From Microstegium vimineum (taxonomy: Eukaryota > Streptophyta > Magnoliopsida > Poales > Poaceae), in the NCBI GenBank assembly GCA_022036555.1, contig CM039134.1, positions 10,912,818 through 10,976,817 on the forward strand: a DNA stretch of 64,000 nucleotides. The letters run 5' to 3'. Within the stretch, counting starts at the first letter, position 1, and each line of letters opens with the position of its first letter. Shown piece by piece: positions 35,461 through 45,496 of this stretch. The position numbers were made by a program, and so were the translations under genes. Below the pieces are notes generated by a model. That model saw only the letters and a list, made by a program, of their open reading frames with translations, made no database searches and had not been told where the DNA came from.

Positions 35461-36084
35461 ATGTCGTTTAGCTTAGATTTAGGTTTAGTTAGTTAGTAGT
35501 TAGGGTTTAGTTAGTTTGTTAGTTAGTTAGTAGTTAGGGTTTAGTTAGTTGGTAGTTAGAGCGGATGCGGTGGTTGTCGGCCATCGAGCCGTTATTGTTT
35601 GCAGGTTATTGAAATGTCACTGTGTAGCGAATGCCAAAATTTTTAACTGAACTTTTATGGTTATCTCTTATAGGTTGTCTTCCTCGTTGTTGTGGGTCTT
35701 CCTGCACCGCATCGACTCACCACAGCCCCGAATCGCCACGGCACCGCTAGCCTGACTCCACCGCCACCCACGGTATAACTTTTCTTTCCCGCTTATGGTC
35801 GTAGGTCACGTAAATCTGTTAGGCATCTCCCGTTCGAAAGAGGCACGGTTAGACATATGCAGAATTATGCATATGTATATCCGTATCGGTTTCGAATTGT
35901 CCACGTTTTTTGGACAGCCTGTGGATGCGTAGATGTGTTAGTTCCTTTGGCCTTCTCCAACATCTCCTACAGCGCGGACGCACCGCCCTCTGCGTACTGC
36001 AGCCCTACCGCCTACGCCCGCATCACCGAGTACACCTCTGCAGCAAGGACTAAGTATGGACAGGACTATGACCCGGGCTCTTAG

Positions 36085-36690
36085 GACCTAGATCCAGAGA
36101 TCGTGATGAGGATTGGAGGTGGCAAGAAGCACGGGCGGTACTATCTTGGTGACGGCATCATCGACCCGACGTCTACTCCCCCCCTCTCTCAGATCCGGGC
36201 TCGGAGCAACGACTCTAGCATTCCCATACGCCCACGGCCAGAAGCCTCACATCAGCATATTATGACACTTCATGTGATTCATGTTTTTTCTTAGCTTAGT
36301 TCAGTCTCTGAGTTGTTGCATACCTTACCTTTATATTATTTAACCAATTGGTGAAATTTGCAGGCCCAGATTGCGTCTATGGACGCACAGAGGGAGGCCG
36401 ATCGGCAGATGCAGGAGGCTAAGGACGCCGAGCGTGAGGCCCTTCTACTTAGGCAGCAGCAGGAGCTGCAAAGGACGCAGGAGCAAATGGCATTCATGCT
36501 CAAGTACATGCAAGGGCTTGGGCAACACTCGGGTTACGGTCCTCCGCCCTCTCCACCGCCACCACCGCCACCTCTACCTCTACCTCTACCTCCACCGATC
36601 GGGCTCGACACTCCTATAAATAGACTACGATTGCTTAAGTGTCAAGCCAACATTCAAAATTAAGCTACTTATATTGGATTCCTTGTCTGA
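36085..36690 (+). pseudogene. CACTA second-ORF (Transposase_24/Ptta-like) C-terminal remnant
   Basis: A segment with MRIGGGKKHGRYYLGDG and TPPLSQIRARSNDSS (36103-36260) and, after a likely intron, a glutamine/glutamate-rich coiled coil (QREADRQMQEAKDAEREA, 36358-36520) followed by a proline run. Both resemble the C-terminus of the second protein encoded by grass CACTA elements. The N-terminal domain and any TNP2 transposase are missing, so the element is non-autonomous. Confidence 0.65.
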
Positions 36691-36953
36691 CACATCCAAC
36701 ATGTTTGTATTTGTGCAGCCTATATCGGCGGGTTCGAATGCTCCACATCTTCCGTCGGACGCACCCCAAAACGATGCAGGTCAGAATACGCCGCCGTCTC
36801 AGAGGGGTGCTTGGAGTGATTGGGTAGTTTGACAGTAGTTGTCTTTATCTCTGTGGTTCGTTTGTTGCACTTGATAAGAACTTGTAGATGTTTTTGTGAA
36901 CTTGTAGATGGACTTGTGCACTTGTGTATGGACTTTGGATGGACTTGTGTATG

Positions 36954-38331
36954 TGTCGGTGTTATGACCCGGGGGTCAAGACCACCAACTAGTAAATTTG
37001 TATATTGCGTGCTCCCTCTCCCAGATGTGATGCAATATGAACACAAGATTTATCCTGGTTCGGGCAAAGAAGGCCCTACGTCCAGCGGGGGAGGATGAAT
37101 TGTATTATCTCGCACCCAAAGTGCTCGTACAGGGGGGGTACAAGCTGAGTTACACGGGGTTGCTCAGAGCGAGCTGCGGCCTAAGGCTAGCAGGGCTACC
37201 CTAGGCGGTTGGAAGGTTGCCCGAGGGGTCGATCGAGCAACGTGGTGTGTGGAGTGTGATTGTGGAGCTGTCCGGAGAATGGAGTCCGAAAAAGGGGTCC
37301 AAAAATGGGGATCCCTTCTTCTATATCGGCGTCCCCTTTTATAGACCAAGGGGAGGCCCGAGGGTACAGGGTCCTAAACTGTGGTAGTATGGGCGGCGTC
37401 TCCCCGGCACAGTGTTGGTGAAGGGACGTCGATCACTGTAGCGGTATGGCCTTCCCGTCCTTCCGGCGCTCTGGGGCGTGGTGACAGTGGAAGTCGTCGC
37501 GGCACGTCGCGGCACAGCTTCCGTAGGCGGGCGCGAATCCCACAGTTGAAGCGAGACGGGGTGGATGGGACGGGCCCCATGTCGGAGTGGTTGGAGATAG
37601 GGGTCGAGCCCCCCGGTCGAGGGGTGAGGTCGAGGCCGGGGTGGCCCTGTCGTATTCCCGAAGACGTCGTCGAGGGCCGTACTGTTCACTTCTCGAGGTG
37701 CGCTTCTGGAGTCCGTACTCATGAAGTGGCGACAGTGGCGGCACAGTTGACGGGAGTCAGGGACATGGCGGTGAGCTGATGGATTTGACCGCGGACGTGG
37801 ACGCCCATGGCGTTAGGCGGGTTCCCTTTAACCCATACCAGGAGTAGTTGGGCGGATCGAGCTTCCCGTCCGGGGGTCGTTCGTTCGAACCCTGGTCCGT
37901 CACTCGGCGTCGAGGTAGGGTCGGAGCAGAGGCGGAGTCGGAGGGATCGAAGTAGAGGCCGAGGGGTCGTTCGTTCGACCCCTCGTCCGTCACCCAGTGT
38001 CGAGGTAGGAGCCGAGGGGTCGTTCGTTCGACCCTCGGTCCGTCACCCGGGGCCGAGGCAGAGGCGGAGGGGTCGTCCGAACGATCCTTCGTCCGTCATT
38101 TGTCGTCGAGGCGGAGACGGAGGGGTCGTTCGTTCGACCCCGGGTTCGTCTCTTGACGTCGAGGTGGGCCGGCCCATGACTGGTTGCTATAGCCGGTGCA
38201 GGAGGCCTTTGTATGGTGGGCCCTTCTTCGCTGACTTGAGCAGTGGGCTGGTCCCTGTCTTAAAAATGGTTGCTATGTTTAGCATTAAATTATCGAAGGG
38301 TTTAGGGTACCCCTTACCTTCGTACCCGACA
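36954..38331 (-). mobile_element. Solo LTR nested in the CACTA element
   Basis: 1378 bp, TGTCGGTGTTATGACCC to CGTACCCGACA, flanked by the 5-bp duplication GTATG (36949-36953 and 38332-38336). The minus strand carries TATAAAAGGGG near 37330-37341, which suggests a minus-strand LTR. No internal coding sequence. Confidence 0.9.
37900..38165. repeat. Tandem repeat with palindromic core inside the solo LTR
   Basis: About four diverged copies of a roughly 60-65 bp unit, each with GGGGTCGTTCGTTCGACCC, an imperfect palindrome, followed by CGTCCGTCA-like sequence and GTCGAGG. It lies in the U3-like part of the minus-strand LTR. Confidence 0.8.
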
Positions 38332-38354
38332 GTATGTCACTTGCAGGTGTTGTT

Positions 38355-38500
38355 TGTGATATAAGTGTTGAATGTGAGATATGTATGATGAATGTGAGCT
38401 ATATATGATGAAATGTGTGATATATGTGATGAATGTGTGATATATGTGATGAATGTGAGGTATATGTGATGGATATGATATATGTGGTATATTGTAGTGT
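38355..38500. repeat. GTGATATATGTGATGAAT tandem repeat
   Basis: Seven or so degenerate copies of an 18-20 bp unit (TGTGATGAATGTGAGATAT variants), in the CACTA 3' region. Confidence 0.85.
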
Positions 38501-39115
38501 AAAATGAAAAAATCAAAAAAAAATAGGGTTTATGGTCGCTTTGGCGAGGGTAGCTCTCGGCAAAGGGAAAAAATGACCACTTTGCCGAGAGCCCCTCTCG
38601 GCATACCTGGGAATGACCCCTTTGCCCTCTCGGCAAAGGTGTCAAACAGAGGCCATTTTGTGGCCAGGTTCCCAGGGTTACCGAGAGCCTGGAGGAGGGC
38701 TCTCGGTAAAGATTTTTTTTTAAAAAAAATGTACGAGTTGCCGAGAGCCCTCTGACAAGGCACTCGGCAAAGGGGAAATCTATGACGAGAGCCTTGTCAG
38801 AGGGCTCTCGGCATAGCAACCATGACGACGGACGGCGACGGCAGACGCCGTCTCGTTACTTTTCTCTGCCGAGAGCTGGAAAAGCTCTCGACAAAGGGTT
38901 TGCCGAGTGCCCGATAAATAGCTCTCGGCAAAGAATCCTTTGCCGATTGTTTTTTTACCGAAAGTTTTAGAACCTGTGCCGAGTGCGCCGGGCACTCGGT
39001 AAATCAGGCGAATCCGATAGTGAATATGACTTGATAGTTTCCCGTTCCTATATTGCTTTTCCCAAACTAAATTCACCTCAGGAATATCAAGTCTGTTAAA
39101 GAACTTGTGAAGATT

Positions 39116-39504
39116 AGAGACGCTAGCTGTTCCTGTTCACAACGTGCGTGCTTGCGTGGTCTCTTCAATGGCAATTGGCATGTGGTTATTATTTAGGAAA
39201 CAAAAATGGCGAGAGGAGAGGACACGGTGTTTCTTTGTTGCCGCTGCTACGGACGGTGCAACTGCTCAGGCATGTGAGGACGGTGCCGTTCCGGGCTTCC
39301 GGCAATCATCTTTTTTTTCTTTTTCTTTGAGAATGAGGCTGAGACGACGCCGTGCCCACCCAGCCTTTTTAGGTATGAGCGAAATCTTTGTTTACCAAAC
39401 GGCACAGCGGCATCCTCCCAACGATTCCTCAGCTTAGGTAATGACGCGTGACACTAGCGGAGCAAGTTATGTCCAGGTATTCCACGTGAATAAAATTATA
39501 TACA
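39116..39504 (+). repeat. Block 1 tail, second part
   Basis: Resumes after the LINE target duplication and matches 62790-63040 (GTTCACAACGTGCGTGCTTG, CCAACGATTCCTCAGC). No gene recognised. Confidence 0.75.
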
Positions 39505-39874
39505 TTTCTACTACAATTGAAATCATCTAAAAAGAGTGGAAAGTCTGATCTCACCTCTTGACCCTACAAACAGGCTTCCACCCTATCTCGCGAAAAAAAA
39601 TCTCTACTATAATTGAAATCATCTAAAAAAGAGTGGGAAGTCTGATCTTACCTCCTCTTGACCTAGGCTCCCACCCTGTCTCGCAAAAAAAAAAAAAACC
39701 ATACCGATCCGATCCCACGATCCAGCTGCTCCTGCCCCGTGCACCACGCCGTGCACCTCGCGTCTAGAAAACAAAAAAAAAACGATCCCACCCCGTGCAC
39801 CACGCCGCAGCCGCAGCCGAAGGCGCCACGGGCGGCGACAGCGGATGAGGGGGAGGGGGCTCTCGATCGCTGCG

Positions 39875-41155
39875 ATGGAGGAGCGCAAGGACGTCGGGAT
39901 CCTCGCCATGGACATCTACTTCGCTCCCACCTGTGTCCAGCAGGTGAGACGCTCGTTCCCCGCTTCGATTCGTTGCGTTCCCCCACCGTGCTGTCTCTTG
40001 TGGATGGAGATCAGTAGCAATGTGGTTTCCCTGGGCAACTCCGGGGGAGTTTTGGGGGGGGGGGGGGGGGGGGGGGGGGGAGTTACCGCGACTCCGCGAT
40101 GGGGTTTTAGGCCGGCTTGTGCAGGTGGAACTTTGGGTTCAGAATCAGAAGGGGTGGTCGAAATCGCATGGAAATCGCCGCTGCCGTTTTTTCACACAAA
40201 TTTTTTTTGGATTGCTAGCGGTGGAGAATTATTCTGTTTTTTTCGTAAGAATACTTGAATCAACCTCAAGTTCGATGCGTGCACCTGCTGCATTTGTCAT
40301 GTGCGATGTTGCACATGGGGGCGAGGCCTGATGTTCAGGACTGAATTCGATGTGGCCTTGTGAGGGGATACGATGGGTTGGTTTATGCGTCATGGGTTGT
40401 AGGCTCCTGATGCATTTATTATTGGCTGCAGGAAGCGCTGGAGGCTCATGACGGTGCCAACAAGGGGAAGTACACGATTGGGCTTGGGCAGGATTGCATG
40501 GCATTCTGCAGTGAGGTGGAAGACGTTGTATCCATGAGGTATGTCTATTACTGTTCCTTCCCCTTGTATCTTTGGAATTTAATACCTCATAAACTAAAAC
40601 CAAAGAGTAGAAACTAGCAAGCAACTGTAGTGAAGATGAACTTGTTTCATGTAACTCTCTACTTGATATGCGAATATTCATGAGGAAGAATTCTCTCAGC
40701 CTGACAGTTGTGGCATCCCTGCTGCGAAAGTACAACATCGATCCTAAGCTGATTGGACGCTTGGAGGTTGGTAGTGAGACGGTGATAGACAAAAGCAAGT
40801 CCATCAAAACTTGGCTGATGCAAATATTCGAGGTTTGTCCCCTGAGACACAGACTCTTCAAATTACACACACAAAAAAAAGGGAGTGGAGGGGGAGCAAC
40901 CCACCTAACCCAAGTTGCAATGTGGAATTTCATCATTTTGCTAGCTACCTCCACTTCAGTTTCACCTAATAATCTGTCATTGTCAACGCTTGCTATGAAA
41001 TACAAACACAGGAAAGTGGTAATACTGACATTGAAGGAGTTGACTCGAGCAGTGCATGCTATGGTGGAACAGCTTCCCTGTTGAACTGTGTGAATTGGGT
41101 TGAGAGTAAATCATGGGATGGACGCTATGGCCTTGTTGTTTGCACAGATAGCGTG
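39875..41155 (+). pseudogene. HMG-CoA synthase, first four exons only
   Basis: Exons 39875-39943, 40432-40538, 40700-40832 and 41012-41155 join in frame with GT-AG sites and encode about 151 residues of plant 3-hydroxy-3-methylglutaryl-CoA synthase. They run from the start (GILAMDIYFAPTCVQQ) through YTIGLGQDCMAFC and RLEVGSETVIDKSKSIK to the active-site block SACYGGTASLLNCVNW, whose Cys is the known nucleophile, and SWDGRYGLVVCTDSV. The full enzyme is about 450-475 residues; the remainder is absent, cut off 18 bp before a Helitron 5' end at 41174. The enzyme makes HMG-CoA from acetyl-CoA and acetoacetyl-CoA in the mevalonate pathway. The intact frame over these exons suggests recent capture. 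A transcript could give a truncated protein. Confidence 0.92.
40054..40080. repeat. G homopolymer (27 nt)
   Basis: Uninterrupted G run in intron 1 of the captured HMG-CoA synthase fragment. Its length may be an assembly estimate, and it could form G-quadruplex structures. Confidence 0.9.
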
Positions 41156-41617
41156 GTTTGTCACCTCGAATCATCTCTACTATAATTGAAAACTTCTAAA
41201 AGAATGGGAAGCCTGGATCTCACCTCTTACGTAATATTATTTATATGTATACTGCATGTTCAGTATGTAATCATCCATGCTTATAAAACACAATACTTAA
41301 GTGATTGGTAGATGTGGTTATTTGGATATTCGATAGAAGGAATTGTTGAATTCTAAAGTTGGGCTAACTAAATGAAATTGTTACTCGACTGTATACTGAA
41401 TTTATTATTTGGCTGTATACTGAATTTGTTAACGAGTGGAAGCATCTTACTCTGAACTTGATCATATTGAATAGTTGTAATCAAATAGCTAATTATTTCA
41501 GAGATTCAGTTCAGCTTCAGCAGTGTGCAAATAAACCTCGACACCATGCCGTTTTTATTGAATCAAATTTTGATTTGCTGCTGTAACTTTCAGTTTCCTG
41601 TGTTCTCTTTGCTTCAG

Positions 41618-42357
41618 CGAACAAAACAGGATCATGCAGGAGGCATCCCAAATGTTGACTGCATCGCGCGATCAAACTGTAAGTCACAGCAGGATCATGT
41701 CATTTTATTGAAGTACTATGAATTCCTTGTCTTCAGCAAAATCTCATTATGATCTTTCTGCATCAGGTTAAAATATGGAGTGTAGGATACAACCATGGTG
41801 AAACGTGCCTCACGTATGTTGTCCTATTGCGTAAATGTTATCTTCCAACTACAAATTCTAAGTGATCATAAATGTCTGTAGCAACAATGCAAATTGTCAG
41901 AGAATTCTTCTGCTATTGTCAGAGAAGCCCACAGTTCTTTATCAGAGAAGCCCACAGTCCCATACAGTTCTTTATCACATCAGTTCTTTATCTAAGATGG
42001 TGTCACCATTGCTACTTCTGGGGCCGCAGACAAGTAAGCCACTCTTTCATTTTTATTGTGCTTTTTCTTTACTACCCAACTTCATAGTTTCTGTGTGGTT
42101 TGTATAGTTTTATTACTTGTGATAATATTATTGTGAATACAATACACTTACATGATGACGAGTTAGCCTCATATCATCTACTAATTATGTCTCTTAATTG
42201 TTTTCAGTTTTGTAGAGTAATTAGTATTCATATATATCTTGAAATACTAATATTGTATCCTTTTTAAAAGTATGCCAGTGTTGCCAAGATATGGGATGCA
42301 CGAAACCTGAAAGTGCAGGTCTCCAATAAAAACTCTCAAGCAGGGGCCCAACCTTTG
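41618..42357 (+). pseudogene. CDT2/DTL-like WD40 gene fragment
   Basis: Four exon-like segments with splice sites: 41618-41678 (MLTASRDQT), 41767-41813 (VKIWSVGYNHGETCLT), about 41978-42033 (ITSVLYL, then in a shifted frame DGVTIATSGAAD) and 42271-42357 (AKIWDARNLKVQVSNKNSQ). These match successive WD40-repeat parts of CDT2/DTL, the substrate receptor of CRL4 ubiquitin ligases that destroys the licensing factor CDT1. Intervening WD repeats are missing, one exon has a one-base frameshift, and both ends of the gene are absent. It lies between Helitron-type ends, in the same orientation as the HMG-CoA synthase fragment. Confidence 0.75.
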
Positions 42358-43378
42358 GTAAACATCCCTATCCACTAATTCAGTAAATGGTATGAATTTA
42401 ACGAATATACAATGTGAGCGCATGACGCTAAGCATTTTTACATAAGTTTGTGGAATCATGGGAAGGAGAAACTTAGGTTCTAGAAAGCTGGGTAGTAAAC
42501 ACTTGCCAGATCAGTGATGTCTATTAGATTAAGTATAAATTTAAGTACTTAGTATAATTTTTTATGCAGTCATCGTCGAGGAGTCGCTGGAGGTAGCTGA
42601 TGACGCCTTGGCGGCGGTGTTTATATGCAGCGCGCTCTGCTGAAGGGAGCAGGGTCATGGATCACACGAGAAGGGAGTAGACACCACGACGATGTTGTTT
42701 CCATTTAGAAGAACCAAGGATGTTTGATTGATCATTTGACGTGAATGACCGTTTCTCATTTTGTAGGCAAGTTAGATTGCAAGTTTATGCTGTAGACTCT
42801 GATGTAAATGAGTACACCCCTCTCTCTATCTCTATAATGACCAATATAACCCGTAGTGTTTGCACTACAAGGGCACAAACTTGCCTGTCTGACGAGTTTG
42901 TACTTGTTTGTTTGGCTTATTAGTCATAACAATAATGTTTTTCTTTCACAACAAAACAGTAAAAAACAACATCAGTTGACTTATCAGCCACCGAGACGAT
43001 TATCTTATGCTTAGTGGGCTTATTCTGAACTTAATATCACATCTCAGCCCGTTAATGAGCAAATGGGTTGCTTGTCCTTTTTGCCATGGGCAAGTTTGTC
43101 AAGGGTGCAGAGGACAGACATGCACTAGATGTCAAAATGATATATTGATTATGTTCATTTTCTTGCCGCTCATCACGACTCGAATTTTTGCCATATATGA
43201 ATTTTTATGAAATGAGATTGAAATACATCGATGATTTTTAAATTTGCATTGCTTTAATTTTTGTTTTGGAGCCACATAATTATGCTTTTGACTAAATTTT
43301 AATGAAATATTTCAAATTTGGTAGAATTAAATTTGGATTTAATATAACCCGTAGCGTTAGCACGGGCAAATATACTAG

Positions 43379-43657
43379 TATAAATATGGTATTGACTTTG
43401 TTTTATGCGTGCGTGTGTTTTCCAACTTTCACGCACACTCCATCCGCTGTCCATCTGTCATCCAAGGGCCAGCGTGGTTTCGTCATTCCCCACCAAACTG
43501 CAATGTTGGGTCCACTAGTCATAGAGAGAGGGGAGGTAACTGTTCGAACATGAGGACTCACGTCTGTCTAGTTGTTTCCGACATCGTTCCCCTCCCGACA
43601 CCGTTCTCTCTGTCTTCGTCTGCCATCCGCGGTGATCCGAGGATTCCACCGGCGGCG

Positions 43658-43698
<41 letters not shown>

Positions 43699-44450
43699 CG
43701 CGGCGACCCGAGGATTCCACCGGCGGGGAGAGCACATAGGGCCCCACACTAATCTGTAAGTAGAATCCGCCTCGATGCTTCCTTCTCACGGGATTCGATT
43801 TGTATTCGTACCGCATTTGACCCGAAGCTCACCTGATTCCATGTTTTCGCTACGTGCATCGTCCGCTAGATACAGCCGAGGCGTCGCCATGCTCGGTTCG
43901 AACAGTTAGGGGATCGACAAGGAAGGTGAGCACCGGTTCCTAGCTATGGGTATTTTCCACTTTTTCGTGCGATTTGGGTGAGACATCTACTGATTTTGTA
44001 TGGGATTTTCTCGATCTGGAGGCTTCGCATCACTCCAGTCGCGCCGCCTCCAGATCCGACCACCTCTAGCTAACCACGTGTCCGCTTCCGTTCCTTTTCG
44101 CCCACGAGGTTCGTATATGTGCCCTTTTTCGCTGTGTTGGACGTTGTACGTGTTTTTTTTTAAGATTTAAACTGTCGTGGTGGCATCATGCAGTATTGAA
44201 CATGTTGGGTGGTCACCACGGCCTGCAGAAATCAAAATTCTGCCATGGGGCCCAGGTTTATAGTAAGGCGTGGCTATCGTTGCTAATCCGAATAGTCGAG
44301 TCGCAAAATATTTGTACCCAAGATCCACCATAAAAGGTAGAAGCCATAACAAACTCTCAATTCTAACATAATTACTCTAATACAACTGATTCTTCGGGGT
44401 ATTTGAATGTTCTCCAAGAATCATGATGCTTTTACCGTTATTGCTAAACA
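43379..44450 (+). other. Spacer between Helitron and block 2
   Basis: No supported gene. 43560-43740 is GC-rich with a duplicated CCGAGGATTCCACCGGCG interrupted by a C run. 44270-44450 resembles 56530-56830, upstream of alpha-4. Confidence 0.6.
43662..43697. repeat. C homopolymer (36 nt) between a short direct repeat
   Basis: C run flanked by two copies of CCGAGGATTCCACCGGCG (about 43636-43653 and 43706-43723). Its length is suspect as an assembly feature. Confidence 0.9.
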
Positions 44451-44951
44451 CAGTAGCTAAATAATCTCATGGTGTTGCATAAGGCAAATATTATTTTGCC
44501 ATGCCGGATGACCAAGATGCTTTATGGGTTCGGTTTTATTGAACTCTAGATTAAGGAACTGATAACTACAAGTAGAAATTACTGTTTTTTTTTTCTTCAC
44601 CAGAACAGTTTCCAACGACAAGAGTCAAATATAGCCAATTTTTTCTTCATGAATACAGAGCGGTACGAGATCTGTACATGCAGGGCATAGTGGTTGTATG
44701 AAACATTATATTACTTGACTAGTACAACTAGTAGTCTCGCAGCATATTAGAAGTAAGAAACTTGCCTTTAGAAATGGACATCATCACTACCGATTATACC
44801 AGAGAAAAAGTACTGAACTTGAAAGCACTATCTCAAGAACGCTGAAGGGACAGCCTGAATAATGGCAATTGAAGGGACCAGGGCACACGGGGATCCGACA
44901 GGTAGAAGAATGCTCTATAAATATGTATCACTCCTGGGGCTCCAAAATGCA

Positions 44952-45134
44952 ATGAACTGTGTTAGCATGATCCAACATATAAATAGGAACGAAAGCTACA
45001 CAGCGTGCGAGGGAGATGATGGTAGATTGGGAGGTAATGTAGGTAGCGCGAGTTGTACACTTGCGGGCTTGGATGGCATCATGAAACTAGAGGTTGCTTG
45101 CTCCTCAGATTGTCGCTTACTTTACTTCTGTTAA
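44952..45134 (+). CDS. Small ORF of unit alpha-2, unknown product
   Basis: Same length and frame as the alpha-1 ORF with about ten amino-acid changes (starts MNCVSMIQHINRN; contains TLAGLDGIMKLEV; ends CRLLYFC). The conserved length despite substitutions is mild support for a coding role. It lies 28 bp after a TATAAATA box. No known domain. Confidence 0.3.
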   Translation: MNCVSMIQHINRNESYTACEGDDGRLGGNVGSASCTLAGLDGIMKLEVACSSDCRLLYFC

Positions 45135-45292
45135 CATTTTTTTTTGTATCTTGTGGCATATCCTGAAACGTCTGTCATCATAATTCATAAAACATCAGGT
45201 CATAAATAGCACATTAGGATGAAAACGGAGAGAAGCCGGTCGCGCGACCCGCTTCAATTCACCTCGTTACTCACTGTGTTCAAGGAAGACAG

Positions 45293-45496
45293 TTGGCGCA
45301 GATGAAGGCGTCAAATACTGAGGCTGGGGCGTCGGTCAGTACCGGCTTGAAGGAACGGACGGAGCTGCTGATATCCAGCATTCGCCAGTTTGGAAGAAGA
45401 GAGCTTGTGCTGTTGTGCAGGCCTGGAAGTCTGATTCCATATCCAAATAGACCGCATAGATTGGCGATGCTGTGTTGCATGCGTGTGTTGCCCTAA
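45293..45496 (+). CDS. Second small ORF of unit alpha-2, unknown product
   Basis: 67 codons, related to 28981-29187 and 57592-57780 (QMKASNTEAGAS, RRELVLLCRPGS). The C-termini of the copies diverge through indels, which argues against strong constraint on that end. It may be a second exon of the unit. Confidence 0.25.
   Translation: MAQMKASNTEAGASVSTGLKERTELLISSIRQFGRRELVLLCRPGSLIPYPNRPHRLAMLCCMRVLP

Larger units (their letters stand above)
33710..39022 (+). mobile_element. CACTA element nested in the LINE
   Basis: Begins CACTACTGGAAACATAACG and ends CGAATCCGATAGTG. Many TTTGCCGAGAG subterminal motifs lie at both ends (33730-35050 and 38540-39000). The flanking triplets are AAC (33707-33709) and AAT (39023-39025), consistent with a 3-bp target duplication carrying one change. 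It contains a large foldback near the left end, a GC-rich low-complexity region, a remnant of a second CACTA ORF, and a nested solo LTR. Confidence 0.88.
32665..39115 (-). mobile_element. 5'-truncated L1-type LINE, split by a CACTA element
   Basis: Minus-strand LINE with a poly(A) tail seen as a T run at 32665-32676. It has a 14-bp target duplication AGAGACGCTAGCTG (32651-32664 and 39116-39129). The uninterrupted target is visible in block 3 near 62780. Only the C-terminal reverse-transcriptase segment remains, and it is broken at 33710-39022 by the CACTA insertion. Confidence 0.9.
39505..43378 (+). mobile_element. Helitron-like region carrying captured gene fragments
   Basis: The 3' end has the Helitron hallmark: a short hairpin (CCCGTAGCGTTAGCACGGG, 43348-43366) about eight bases before CTAG at 43375-43378, followed by T. 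Matching 5' ends (TCTCTACTATAATTGAA) occur after A at 39601 and 41174, with a diverged one at 39505. There are no terminal inverted repeats and no target duplication, as expected. A degenerate 3' end (AATATAACCCGTAGTGTTTG) lies near 42852. Inside are exons of HMG-CoA synthase and of a CDT2-like gene, both in plus orientation. No Rep/helicase is present, so it is non-autonomous. Whether there is one composite or two nested Helitrons is unclear. Confidence 0.8.

Noticed and set aside
35033..35476. Several overlapping open frames on both strands
   Set aside because: Low-complexity CCGCC repeats give Pro/Arg or Gly/Ala-rich frames in every phase; no protein signature.
36954..38331. Full LTR retrotransposon in the CACTA element
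   Set aside because: Only one LTR with its own 5-bp duplication; no internal region, PBS or PPT.
37339..38364. Open frames of 100-185 codons on both strands in the solo LTR
   Set aside because: They lie wholly inside a delimited LTR and are driven by tandem repeats; LTRs do not code here.
38355..38500. CRISPR-like array of short repeats
   Set aside because: Degenerate 18-20 bp tandem repeats without unique spacers, in a plant transposon.
33710..39022. Autonomous CACTA with complete transposase
   Set aside because: Only a C-terminal remnant of the second ORF is visible; no TNP2 domain on either strand.
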